A stretch of 9,215 nt of DNA from Planctomycetales bacterium (GCA_030642005.1 DAOWOP010000100.1:1-9215); one strand, 5' to 3'; positions 1-6,714 are shown, counted from the first letter of the stretch. Numbers and translations are program-made. Notes: generated from the sequence alone by a model not told the origin.

Positions 1-15
1 CTCCCCTGTTACCCG

Positions 16-747
16 CTATCCAAGCATCTTCTCGCCTATCATTCCGACGAGGAATCCGAACGTCGCCCCCAGCGCCGGTGTCCAATGCCGGCGCATCCGG
101 GACTGCGGTGCGATGTCCTGGAAGACCAGATAAAGTATCCCGCCGGCTGCGAAGAGCATCAGCCCCCCCACGACTTGTGGATGAGGCTGAAGGAAGACAT
201 AGCCGGCTAACGCGGCGACAGGCCCCAGCACGCTCAGAAACAACAGGGTCAGAAGTATCCTGGCTGGACGTGCCCCCTCGCTGCGCAGTTCCCTGTACGC
301 ATTGAAGCCCTCCGGCAGATTCTGTGCACCGATAAACAGGGCAAGGAGTACGCCGAGACCGTGATGGTGAGCGAAAACGGCGCCAAGCGCGATTGCTTCG
401 GGCAGGAAGTCCATGAGCATCGCCATGAACTGCGCCTTGGAACCTCCACGACGACTGATGCTCTTGTCGAAAAGCATGAACGCGAATGCCCCCGCGCAAA
501 AAAGCACACTTGCCGTACACAGGTCCAGGGATTTCAGGCCGGCAGGAGCAAGCACGAACGCCACGGCTGCCACAAGGATCCCCCCGCCGAAAGCGACAAG
601 CCCGTGCACTATCTCGGCCTTCAATTCGCCTTCGCCAAATCGTTCCAGCCTGGCCGATACTGCGCCGACGAACATAGCCAGACCGGCAAGCCAGGAGAAT
701 AAAACAACCGCCGACATCGGGCTGGATATTATGTCATGGATAAGCAA
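16..747 (-). CDS. ZIP-family metal transporter, variant metal site
   Basis: This 243-residue, very hydrophobic protein has about seven or eight predicted membrane helices and the overall pattern of ZIP (ZupT/GufA-like) divalent-metal transporters, which move Zn, Fe or Mn into the cytoplasm. The family signature sits in two central helices: D-F-L-P-E-A at residues 113-118 and Q-N-L-P-E-G at 142-147. In typical ZIPs both sites begin with a metal-binding His (HNxPEG); here the first is Asp and the second Gln, while both Pro-Glu pairs remain. A His-rich loop (AHHHG, 126-130) follows the first site. The start is TTG at 747, supported by an AGG-type Shine-Dalgarno six bases upstream; the next Met (residue 11) lacks one. 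It stands alone, 140 bp from the next gene. Family assignment is firm; substrate and transport activity are not determinable. Confidence 0.83.
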   Translation of the reverse strand: MLIHDIISSPMSAVVLFSWLAGLAMFVGAVSARLERFGEGELKAEIVHGLVAFGGGILVAAVAFVLAPAGLKSLDLCTASVLFCAGAFAFMLFDKSISRRGGSKAQFMAMLMDFLPEAIALGAVFAHHHGLGVLLALFIGAQNLPEGFNAYRELRSEGARPARILLTLLFLSVLGPVAALAGYVFLQPHPQVVGGLMLFAAGGILYLVFQDIAPQSRMRRHWTPALGATFGFLVGMIGEKMLG

Positions 748-803
748 TGATCACCTGCCTCTGCACAGGACTCAGTAAATCAAGAACACGTCAATGAGAT
801 AAT

Positions 804-846
804 ACGTCTGTTCCCTGTAATCATAAGAAGATTACAGGAAAGACGT
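804..846. repeat. Hairpin with GATTACAGG/CCTGTAATC core
   Basis: The two arms begin and end with ACGTCT/AGACGT and contain CCTGTAATC and GATTACAGG. The stem has two single-base bulges in the left arm and a loop of about 7 nt. It lies in the 140-bp space between the stop of the TPR gene and the start of the ZIP gene, both on the minus strand. It could act as a 3' hairpin for the TPR transcript, but no U-run follows. The core words recur in the palindrome at the right edge of the window, so it is more likely a dispersed repeat. Confidence 0.6.
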
Positions 847-887
847 TACATCATAGGTATCGGGAATCGGGGCGGTTTGGCTGTAAT

Positions 888-3083
888 TCATCCTCGCTGC
901 CGGCGGAGCCTTTCAAGCAGTCTCGCCGCTTCGGTGGCGTCGTACGGCTCCATAAGGTGGACGAGTTCCATGTATGCCTCGGTGGCATCGATTGAATTAC
1001 CACGGCGTGAAGCGTTTTGGGCTTTGGCGCGAATTTTCGACGCCTTGGCTTTGAGAACGGCGGCGACGATTTTCGCCGCGACTTCCGAACCTGCGGCGTG
1101 AATCATGGAAGCCCGCACCTCATCATTGGAACAAAGAATCAACGGATCCGCATGTAGTCCGATCCTGGGGTTCGGGTTATCGACCGTTGCGTCTTCCTGC
1201 CTGAAGGTCTTTCGGACTGTAATTGCATCGAGCGTAACGCCGGTGGCATTTGTGATCCGAATACTTGTCCGTATAGTGCCGGACTTCTCGTAATGATTAA
1301 TTACGTATGGCCACCTTGCGGGAAAACTCTCGGTAATCGTGGCAGGCGCTATGGCAAGTTGGTGTTGAAGACGCCGCACTTGTGCCAGTTTTCGTTCAAT
1401 GTTCCATTTGGTTGCCCTTGTGGTCTTTACGTAGCCACGGCGTCGCGGGTGTCGGACCGGCGCCTGCTTCTTTCCTCGACTAGTCGAACGTTTAGATTTG
1501 CCGGTTGCGTGGCCTTGGCGGTTGAAATCCCGCCTGAGGCGCGCCAGGTCCCGATGTGCGGCTTGCAGCATAACACTAAGCCGCGTAATCTCCGGATTGG
1601 GAATCTCACGGTAGGCTGTATAGCGATGCGTCCGGTTCTCGCTTCGGATTAGTCCGCCACGGACACTTAAATCTTCCAGATTGACTGCAACGGTATAGAA
1701 TGGCGGCTTGGCGCCGTTCTGTGCATCTTCAAGCCGCAGAAACTGTGGTTTTTTCGCCAATATGTCCGCGAACACACGAGACCGCAACGCCGACGACTCT
1801 ACAGTTCCCCTGACCTTTGCATCTGTAACGTTGACGCCGATCCCAAAGGAAATTCGAGAAAGGACCCGGCCCCTGGCAGCCTTTATTTTACCGAGGTATT
1901 CCGGCTTTGAAATATGATTGTTCGCCTCCATGTACCAGAGCAGGGCGCTTCCCCACTGTCCCTTTTCCTGGTCCGCCACGCCCCTGATGTCGTCAACCCG
2001 GGCCAGACCTTCGGTTGCCGGAACCAGGTATGGAACGTATCCGAGCGAACGCTGGAATTCCTTTTCGGCTTCGGCGAGGTTGTTCCCTGCCAGGAGTCGA
2101 TTTCCCGCCTCGCAGTGCTCAGCCGCTGCCGATTGCTTCGACTCCGCAAGCACATCGCCCGCCGGATGATGGAAAGGATATATCTTCCGTGCAGCCTCGG
2201 CCTGGCGAATCGCGTCATCCCATCGACGCTGTTTTGCCAAATTCGCGGCATTTTCATAAAGCCTTTCGGACTCGTCGCGTCTGGCCTGGGTCCGGGCGAG
2301 TGCCCCGGACGCCTCGTCAAAATATGGCCAGATGTCCAGTGATCCTTTCAGGGCCGCTATCGCCTCGTCCAGCCTCCCTTTGCCGGCAAGACTGGAACCG
2401 GCGCGATACTTCGCTCTGGCCTGGCGGAGCACCTCGTCGGAACGATGCAGATTCACCCGGCTGGGAAGATGGTTCGGGTTCAACTTTACGGTGGTCCGCA
2501 AGGTTTCAGATGACATCAGCCACTTCTGCTGCCCCTGGAGGGCCAGTGCAGAGTCGTACAGGCTTTGGGTCCTGCTTTGCCTGTCTTTCTTGGCGCTACT
2601 CACCGAATCAAGCGCATCTTTGGCATCGAGATTATCGGGATCGAGTTCCAGGGCACGTTTCAATTCGGCGATTGCCTGGTTGAGTTTTCCCTGATCGGCG
2701 TACTCGAGCGCCCGGCTGTGGCACTGTCTGGAAGCCTCTTTCTTTGCATGAGCCAGCGATTGTTTTGCCTGGGCGGATTCCGGGTCGATTTCGAGAGTCT
2801 CGGAAAACTTGACAGCCGCCTGTTCCCACATGCCTTGATTTGCCAGAGATTTACCTTCCTTGTAGGCAGCCTGGCTTTTGGCTCGTTTGAGTTTCGCGAC
2901 GAAGTCGGCTTTCTCGGCAAGGTCCGAATCGTGCTCCAGCGCCTTGCTGTAGTACCTTGCGGCATCGGCGGGCCGATTTGCCAACATGCTCGCGTCGCCC
3001 TGTTTGATAAGTTTCTTGGCGGCACAACCGGCAATGGCCGTCCCAATAAGGAAAAGCAGCAGGAAAAATGTGATCTTTTTCAT
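888..3083 (-). CDS. Large tetratricopeptide-repeat lipoprotein
   Basis: This 731-residue protein starts with a lipoprotein signal peptide: two Lys, a hydrophobic core, then the lipobox I-A-G-C with the lipidated Cys at residue 20. It should be tethered to a membrane facing the periplasm. Residues about 25-355 hold TPR-like helical pairs, clearest around 75-105 and 122-150 (EQAAVKF..LEIDPES; NQAIAELKRALELDPDN), with weaker copies near 174-205, 223-255, 275-303 and 322-352. Residues about 405-500 and 590-650 look beta-rich. Between them, about 512-562 is very basic and low in complexity. The last 70 residues return to helices. TPRs scaffold protein contacts; the beta-rich part I do not recognise. 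The ATG start has GAGGTG seven bases upstream. It appears monocistronic. Confidence 0.87.
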   Translation of the reverse strand: MKKITFFLLLFLIGTAIAGCAAKKLIKQGDASMLANRPADAARYYSKALEHDSDLAEKADFVAKLKRAKSQAAYKEGKSLANQGMWEQAAVKFSETLEIDPESAQAKQSLAHAKKEASRQCHSRALEYADQGKLNQAIAELKRALELDPDNLDAKDALDSVSSAKKDRQSRTQSLYDSALALQGQQKWLMSSETLRTTVKLNPNHLPSRVNLHRSDEVLRQARAKYRAGSSLAGKGRLDEAIAALKGSLDIWPYFDEASGALARTQARRDESERLYENAANLAKQRRWDDAIRQAEAARKIYPFHHPAGDVLAESKQSAAAEHCEAGNRLLAGNNLAEAEKEFQRSLGYVPYLVPATEGLARVDDIRGVADQEKGQWGSALLWYMEANNHISKPEYLGKIKAARGRVLSRISFGIGVNVTDAKVRGTVESSALRSRVFADILAKKPQFLRLEDAQNGAKPPFYTVAVNLEDLSVRGGLIRSENRTHRYTAYREIPNPEITRLSVMLQAAHRDLARLRRDFNRQGHATGKSKRSTSRGKKQAPVRHPRRRGYVKTTRATKWNIERKLAQVRRLQHQLAIAPATITESFPARWPYVINHYEKSGTIRTSIRITNATGVTLDAITVRKTFRQEDATVDNPNPRIGLHADPLILCSNDEVRASMIHAAGSEVAAKIVAAVLKAKASKIRAKAQNASRRGNSIDATEAYMELVHLMEPYDATEAARLLERLRRQRG

Positions 3084-3090
3084 AGCCTTT

Positions 3091-3129
3091 CACCTCTTTC
3101 CTTTCCGGTACTCGAATCTATGTATTATA
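3091..3129 (-). promoter_or_regulatory. Putative -10 box and strong RBS of the TPR lipoprotein gene
   Basis: Reading the minus strand, TATAAT at 3129-3124 is a consensus -10 hexamer about 40 nt before the start codon. GAGGTG at 3096-3091 is a Shine-Dalgarno seven bases before ATG. No good -35 hexamer is seen at 16-18 nt spacing, so the promoter call is tentative while the RBS is solid. Confidence 0.4.
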
Positions 3130-3165
3130 AACGCGGTAGTTGCTCCTATATTTCACCCACATTTG

Positions 3166-3199
3166 GAAACCTGGGAAACCTGGGGACGTTACCCAGGTT
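3166..3199. repeat. REP-like element: tandem 9-mer plus hairpin
   Basis: A 9-nt unit GAAACCTGG is repeated in tandem (3166-3174, 3175-3183). The second copy forms a perfect 8-bp stem, AACCTGGG (3177-3184) with CCCAGGTT (3192-3199), around the loop GACGTTA. A related word, AGACGTTATT, recurs at 3261-3270. The 220-bp spacer between def and the TPR gene holds little else: no open frame of note and no convincing terminator. The pattern resembles REP sequences that accompany RAYT transposases, but no such gene is present here, so that link is only a suggestion. Confidence 0.45.
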
Positions 3200-3303
3200 A
3201 AAATCCATTTGACGCTTCAGTCGCCTGAGGAACCCCTCGCTCCCCAGGAGTTAAAGGGACAGACGTTATTGCCTCTTGTCATCTTTTTTGCGTTTCCGGA
3301 CAG

Positions 3304-3861
3304 TCATCCACTTTTATGGTCGTATTCGTCGGCGAGGTCTTTGAGCAATCGGCGGTTGGCGATTTTTGCGACGGTTGACATGCGGTCGGACAGCAGCATG
3401 CCGTCGAGGTGGTCCGATTCGTGCTGGAGGATGCGGGCGAGGAGGCCTTCGGCGGACTGCGTGAAGGTTTTGCCGTCGAGGTTGGTCGCGCGGATGGTAA
3501 CGGCTTCGGCTCGCTTTATCTTGCAGGTCAGGCCGGGGAAGGACAGGCAGCCCTCCTCGGAAACCTCCGAGCCGGACCGCTCGACAATTTCAGGATTGAT
3601 ATATACGCCCTCTGCATCGTGGCCCGGTTCGGCAAACGGGTTGGCGATGAACAGTCGAATCGTCAGCCCCACCTGCGGCGCAGCCAGGCCAACGCCGCGA
3701 GAAGCGTACATTATCTCGAACATCCGCTCGACAAACCCGCGCAGAGAATCGTTAAACTCCTCCACGGCAGTACATACCTCCCGAAGCCGAGGATCGGGAT
3801 ATTTGACGACTTTCAGGGCAGAGAAATCAATTTCGGATATTGTGCTCATTACATCGTACAT
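3304..3861 (-). CDS. def: Peptide deformylase
   Basis: Peptide deformylase removes the formyl group from the N-terminal Met of nascent proteins at the ribosome. All three family motifs are present in the 185-residue form: GVGLAAPQVG (56-65, catalytic Gln63), EEGCLS (102-107, metal ligand Cys105) and QHESDH (146-151, ligands His147 and His151, catalytic Glu148). The length is usual for a bacterial type I enzyme. The frame stays open to a TTG at 3888, but the ATG at 3861 has GGGAGG four bases upstream, so I start there; another ATG at 3849 is possible but poorly spaced. It is divergent from rnc, across a spacer occupied mostly by a palindromic repeat. No fmt or other translation gene is adjacent on this side. 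Confidence 0.96.
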   Translation of the reverse strand: MYDVMSTISEIDFSALKVVKYPDPRLREVCTAVEEFNDSLRGFVERMFEIMYASRGVGLAAPQVGLTIRLFIANPFAEPGHDAEGVYINPEIVERSGSEVSEEGCLSFPGLTCKIKRAEAVTIRATNLDGKTFTQSAEGLLARILQHESDHLDGMLLSDRMSTVAKIANRRLLKDLADEYDHKSG

Positions 3862-3891
3862 CTTACCTCCCGGCGACGATGGTATCAAAGT

Positions 3892-3995
3892 ATTAGCAGG
3901 GATACAGGGGATACAGGGGATGCAGGGGATATGTTATTTTTGTTTTTTTATTTCTCCCTTCTTTTATCCCCTGCATCCTCTGTATCCCTGCTAAT
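3892..3995. repeat. Long palindrome with tandem 9-nt units in its arms
   Basis: The left arm (3892-3931, 40 nt) holds three tandem copies of GGGATACAG, one with a single change, between ATTAGCA and GGGATA. The right arm (3965-3995, 31 nt) is its reverse complement with only two copies and one further mismatch. The arms therefore differ by exactly one 9-nt unit. The 33-nt loop is T-rich. It fills most of the divergent def-rnc spacer, ending about 30 bp before the def start and about 17 bp before the rnc -35 box. It is not CRISPR: there are no spacers. It could extrude as a cruciform or fold as RNA. Confidence 0.85.
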
Positions 3996-4011
3996 GTTTT
4001 TTCTGTGATTC

Positions 4012-4040
4012 TTGCGGAATTCAACATCTCGTCCTATAAT
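4012..4040 (+). promoter_or_regulatory. Sigma70-type promoter of rnc
   Basis: TTGCGG (4012-4017) and a perfect TATAAT (4035-4040) are separated by 17 bp. The expected transcription start is near 4047, giving a leader of about 85 nt before the GTG start of rnc at 4132. The promoter lies inside the upstream extension of the rnc open frame, which argues against any start before about 4047. Confidence 0.6.
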
Positions 4041-4131
4041 GCCGATATTGGAAACAGGTCGAGCCGTTGACGAAAGACGCCGCCGGAGCGGTTTTTTTCG
4101 TCATCTGCTCGGCATATCTGTGAGGTTAATC

Positions 4132-4851
4132 GTGGACGACGCTGTACTGGCCAAGTGTCAGGAAATAATCTCGTACCGTTTCAGTGATGTCGAACTTCTC
4201 CGTCAGGCCCTCACTCACGCTTCGGCGGCGGCGAACCGTTCAGCCAGCAACGAGCGGATGGAGTTTCTCGGTGACGCCGTGCTGGGGATGGTAATCTGTC
4301 AGGAGATATTCATCCGCAACCCGGACCTGGCCGAGGGGCAGATGACGAAGATCAAGTCCTCGGTCGTTTCCCGGCAGACCTGCGCCAAGGTCGCCGACAA
4401 ACTGGGCATCGCCGAGATGTTACACCTGGGCAAGGGGATAGGTTCGGGCAGGCGTATTCCAACCAGCATATCGGCGGCAGTGTTCGAGTCTGTCATCGGT
4501 GCGATTTACCTCGACGGCGGACTGGAAGCGGCGCAGAAATTCATCATCGACCAAATGATCGACCAGATCGCTCTGGCAACCGCATCGGAGCACCAGAGCA
4601 ACTATAAATCCCTGTTGCAGCAGCATGTACAGCAATACGCCAACAGCACGCCCCGGTATGACCTGGTGGATGAGAAGGGGCCTGACCATTCCAAGTGCTT
4701 TGAGGTGGCGGTGCGAGTGAACGGCCGGCAATACCCCAGCGCGTGGGGCAACACCAAGAAGCAGTCCGAGCAAAAGGCCGCCCTGGCGGCACTGCTGGAA
4801 CTGGGAGTGCTGACCGAAGCCGATCTCGAATCGGCCGAAGAAACGGAATAA
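4132..4851 (+). CDS. rnc: Ribonuclease III (catalytic Asp of DxxE replaced by Ala)
   Basis: RNase III cleaves double-stranded RNA in rRNA maturation and mRNA turnover. The 239-residue product has the nuclease domain (about 1-150), with signature ERMEFLGDAVL at 41-51 supplying Glu44 and Asp48, and Glu68 in the following helix. A double-stranded RNA-binding domain spans about 157-225 and ends with GNTKKQSEQKAA. At the second catalytic site, usually D-x-x-E, the sequence is A-V-F-E: Glu119 is present but the Asp position is Ala116. The start is GTG at 4132, preceded by GAGG six bases upstream; it gives a normal family length. The frame is open from 4012, but a promoter lies in that stretch. It is divergent from def. 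Whether the Ala lowers activity or is a lineage trait cannot be told here. Confidence 0.94.
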   Translation: MDDAVLAKCQEIISYRFSDVELLRQALTHASAAANRSASNERMEFLGDAVLGMVICQEIFIRNPDLAEGQMTKIKSSVVSRQTCAKVADKLGIAEMLHLGKGIGSGRRIPTSISAAVFESVIGAIYLDGGLEAAQKFIIDQMIDQIALATASEHQSNYKSLLQQHVQQYANSTPRYDLVDEKGPDHSKCFEVAVRVNGRQYPSAWGNTKKQSEQKAALAALLELGVLTEADLESAEETE

Positions 4852-4853
4852 TA

Positions 4854-4897
4854 TTGCGCCCGCCTGCCGACAGGCAAGCCGGCAGGCAGGCGTGCAA
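4854..4897. repeat. GC-rich dispersed-type hairpin after rnc
   Basis: Three bases after the rnc stop, TTGC and GCAA bracket an imperfect GC-rich palindrome built from CCGCCTGCCG and CGGCAGGCAGGCG around a short loop, which itself contains CAGGC. It may stop or protect the 3' end of the rnc mRNA. No U-run follows, so I call it a repeat rather than an intrinsic terminator. Confidence 0.6.
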
Positions 4898-4986
4898 CTT
4901 GTCCCGCCTGTTGGGATTCGTGGACTCCTAATGCCGAATGCCCGGATAATTTTCCCGGAGAAACTTTTTTCCATTTGCCGATACGG

Positions 4987-5015
4987 TTGTTAGACGGTAC
5001 ACATATTCATATTAT
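4987..5015 (+). promoter_or_regulatory. Promoter upstream of the amidase-like/kinase pair
   Basis: TTGTTA (4987-4992) and TATTAT (5010-5015) are 17 bp apart, a good sigma70-type pair in an AT-rich stretch. The predicted start near 5022 leaves a leader of about 20 nt that contains the Shine-Dalgarno AGGAG at 5032-5036. This suggests the amidase-like and kinase genes are transcribed separately from rnc. Confidence 0.5.
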
Positions 5016-5042
5016 AAATTCATACCATAGCAGGAGAGAGCA

Positions 5043-5687
5043 TTGGCTCGGGCAAATCGGTCACGGACGATAACAACCCTCGCGGCGCTGGTGGTGGCGA
5101 TGGGCGTAGGGGCCTTCGTGCTGATTATGATAGAGACCCCTCCCGCCCGTCCTCCCGCAGCCCTTCGGGCCGGCGCCGCCGACGGATCAGACGCGGCGGC
5201 TGACCCGAACCCGTCGCGTGCGGAGCGGGCCGCTCTGATACGCCGGACCGACGTGCCCGTCCAGCTCATCAAGTGGCGCAATATCATCTTGTACGACGCA
5301 GGCGATAATCAAACCACCGGCCCAACGGGACATGTGGCCGGCGGGTGTCATTTCCTGATAGGCACAGCCGGGACGCCCAGCGACGGAACCGTTCGCACCA
5401 CGGGCCTTTGGCGACAGCAACTTGACGGCAATCACGTTCACGGCGGCAGGCATCCATATAGCGACGAAAACAGTATCGGTATCCGCCTGTTCTGCGACAC
5501 CGGCGTCTCGGCGCCGACGTCCGGGCAAATGGCCGCCCTGACAGACCTTGTCCGGTCGCTTCAGGCAATCTGCCAGATACCCTCCGACCGCGTTTATATT
5601 CACAGTGGACCGGACACACCGGGCCGGCTGGGACGGTTCTTCCCGCTTGAGACCTTCCGAAGCCGCCTTCTGACCGCGAGGCGATAG
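5043..5687 (+). CDS. Membrane-anchored amidase/PGRP-like protein, probably not a standard amidase
   Basis: This 214-residue protein has an Arg-rich N-terminus, one membrane helix (about 11-30), a Pro/Ala-rich linker (31-60) and a domain (about 70-205) that resembles the amidase_2/peptidoglycan-recognition fold. Similar landmarks are WRNIILYD (79-85), CHFLIG (102-107), NSIGIRLF (143-150), PTSGQ (158-162) and VYIHSGPDTPG...FFP (184-201). Active family members use zinc held by two His plus Cys or Asp. Here the first His site reads Tyr84-Asp85. His187 remains, but the final Cys-Pro-Gly is absent unless Asp191 substitutes. It may bind muropeptide rather than cut it. The start is TTG, set by AGGAG six bases upstream. 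It ends 6 bp before the kinase start, probably as an operon. The fold assignment is moderate; catalytic loss is inferred. Confidence 0.68.
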   Translation: MARANRSRTITTLAALVVAMGVGAFVLIMIETPPARPPAALRAGAADGSDAAADPNPSRAERAALIRRTDVPVQLIKWRNIILYDAGDNQTTGPTGHVAGGCHFLIGTAGTPSDGTVRTTGLWRQQLDGNHVHGGRHPYSDENSIGIRLFCDTGVSAPTSGQMAALTDLVRSLQAICQIPSDRVYIHSGPDTPGRLGRFFPLETFRSRLLTARR

Positions 5688-5693
5688 CACCAT

Positions 5694-6542
5694 ATGAGTC
5701 ATTCACAGGCAAGACTTCGGATACCGGGCTACGAGGTGCTGGAGTACCTCGGCAGCGGGGCCCGCAGCACTATCTGGCGCCTGCGAGAGAACAGGACGGG
5801 GGAGTTGTGCGCGCTGAAGCGGGTAGTCAGGCAGGCAGGGGACGACAATCGCTACTTTGATCAGGCTATCAACGAATTCCGGGTCGCCACCAAATTCGAC
5901 CATCCCGCCGTACGCAAGTATTACCAGATCCGGAAGGTGCGAAGCCTCTTCAAATTGCGGGAACTGCACCTGTTTATGGAACTGTGCCCCGGCAGCAGTT
6001 GCCAGAGCAATCGTCCCGGCGACATAAGGCAAACGGCGAGGATATTTCTGGCAGTTGCCGACGCCCTGGCGCACATTCACTCGCGCTGGTTCGTTCACGC
6101 CGACATCAAACCCAATAATATCATCGCCGCCGATGACGGGACGGTAAAAATTATCGACTTCGGACAGAGTTGCCTGATCGGCACGGTCAAGGAGCGTATC
6201 CAGGGCACGCCCGATTTCATTGCACCGGAGCAGGTGTACCGCCGGCCTCTGGACGGGCGGACGGACGTGTTCAACTTCGGTGCGGCGATGTACTGGACTC
6301 TCACAGGCCAGGCCATACCGACAACCCTGCCGAAAAAAACCGACGGCATTCAACTTATCGACAACCTTCACGTCAAGCACCCGGAAGAATTGAACAGCGA
6401 CGTGCCCAATTCTCTGGGGCGTCTGGTGATGGATTGTATCGAGCCGAACCCCGCCCGCAGACCACAGAGCGCAAAGGACGTCTTCGTCCGGCTGGACCTT
6501 ATCATCCACACCATCAACCGTAAAAACCAGGCACCGGAGTAA
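5694..6542 (+). CDS. Soluble Hanks-type Ser/Thr protein kinase, non-RD
   Basis: This 282-residue protein is essentially one complete kinase domain (about 12-270), with no membrane helix or sensor domain. The residues needed for phosphotransfer are present: glycine loop GSGARS (20-25), Lys42 in ALKRV, helix-C Glu61, catalytic loop HADIKPNN (135-142, Asp137 and Asn142), DFG (155-157), APE (177-179), Asp191 of the F helix and Arg256 near the end. The Arg of the usual HRD is Ala136, making it a non-RD kinase that may not need activation-loop phosphorylation. The activation segment is short. It follows the amidase-like gene by 6 bp with a distant GAGG, which suggests translational coupling. With no sensor of its own, it could take input from the membrane-anchored neighbour; that is inference. 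Confidence 0.94.
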   Translation: MSHSQARLRIPGYEVLEYLGSGARSTIWRLRENRTGELCALKRVVRQAGDDNRYFDQAINEFRVATKFDHPAVRKYYQIRKVRSLFKLRELHLFMELCPGSSCQSNRPGDIRQTARIFLAVADALAHIHSRWFVHADIKPNNIIAADDGTVKIIDFGQSCLIGTVKERIQGTPDFIAPEQVYRRPLDGRTDVFNFGAAMYWTLTGQAIPTTLPKKTDGIQLIDNLHVKHPEELNSDVPNSLGRLVMDCIEPNPARRPQSAKDVFVRLDLIIHTINRKNQAPE

Positions 6543-6552
6543 AGAGAAAAAC

Positions 6553-6672
6553 GAATATCGAATAAAGAACAAAGAATTTCGAATTTCGAAGTAAAAAAAT
6601 CTTCCCTTCAGAGGCTGCCTGTTTCTTTTTTTACTTCGAAATTCAAAATTCCGTGTTCAACATTCAATATTC
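6553..6672. repeat. 47-bp-stem palindrome with 7-nt tandem units
   Basis: The left arm (6553-6599) and right arm (6626-6672) are reverse complements at about 40 of 47 positions, around a 26-nt loop. The left arm reads as six consecutive 7-nt units of form GAAtttC, ending in GTAAAAAAA; the right arm shows the same 7-nt period when reversed. It starts 10 bp after the kinase stop and fills most of the 172-bp gap before the phosphatase gene. If transcribed it would give one of the longest duplex hairpins in the window, followed by no U-run. It may insulate or cut the kinase transcript. Confidence 0.88.
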
Positions 6673-6676
6673 TCTT

Positions 6677-6705
6677 TTGGGTCTTATCAGCATAGAAGGT
6701 AGATT
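6677..6705 (+). promoter_or_regulatory. Possible promoter giving a near-leaderless phosphatase mRNA
   Basis: TTGGGT (6677-6682) and TAGATT (6700-6705) are 17 bp apart. The predicted start, near 6712, is only about three bases before the phosphatase ATG at 6715. That gene has no Shine-Dalgarno at normal spacing; the nearest purine run, AGAAGGT, lies about 14 bases away. Both hexamers are imperfect, so this is a weak call. Confidence 0.28.
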
Positions 6706-6714
6706 AGAATCCCA

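Noticed and set aside
2565..3212. Plus-strand open frame over the start of the TPR gene
   Set aside because: It covers the TPR gene's signal peptide, RBS and promoter on the other strand and resembles no protein.
3899..3931. Tandem GGGATACAG copies as a CRISPR array or coding repeat
   Set aside because: The units are 9 nt with no spacers, lie between divergent gene starts, and are mirrored in an inverted arm.
4012..4131. N-terminal extension of RNase III by 40 residues
   Set aside because: This stretch contains a -35/-10 pair, and the GTG at 4132 has a proper Shine-Dalgarno and yields the family's usual length.
4854..4897. GC-rich hairpin after rnc as an intrinsic terminator
   Set aside because: No run of T follows the stem on either strand, so it is listed as a repeat.
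5703..6572. 289-codon open frame antisense to the kinase
   Set aside because: It is a shadow of the GC-rich kinase gene, which has every catalytic motif; the antisense translation shows no domain.
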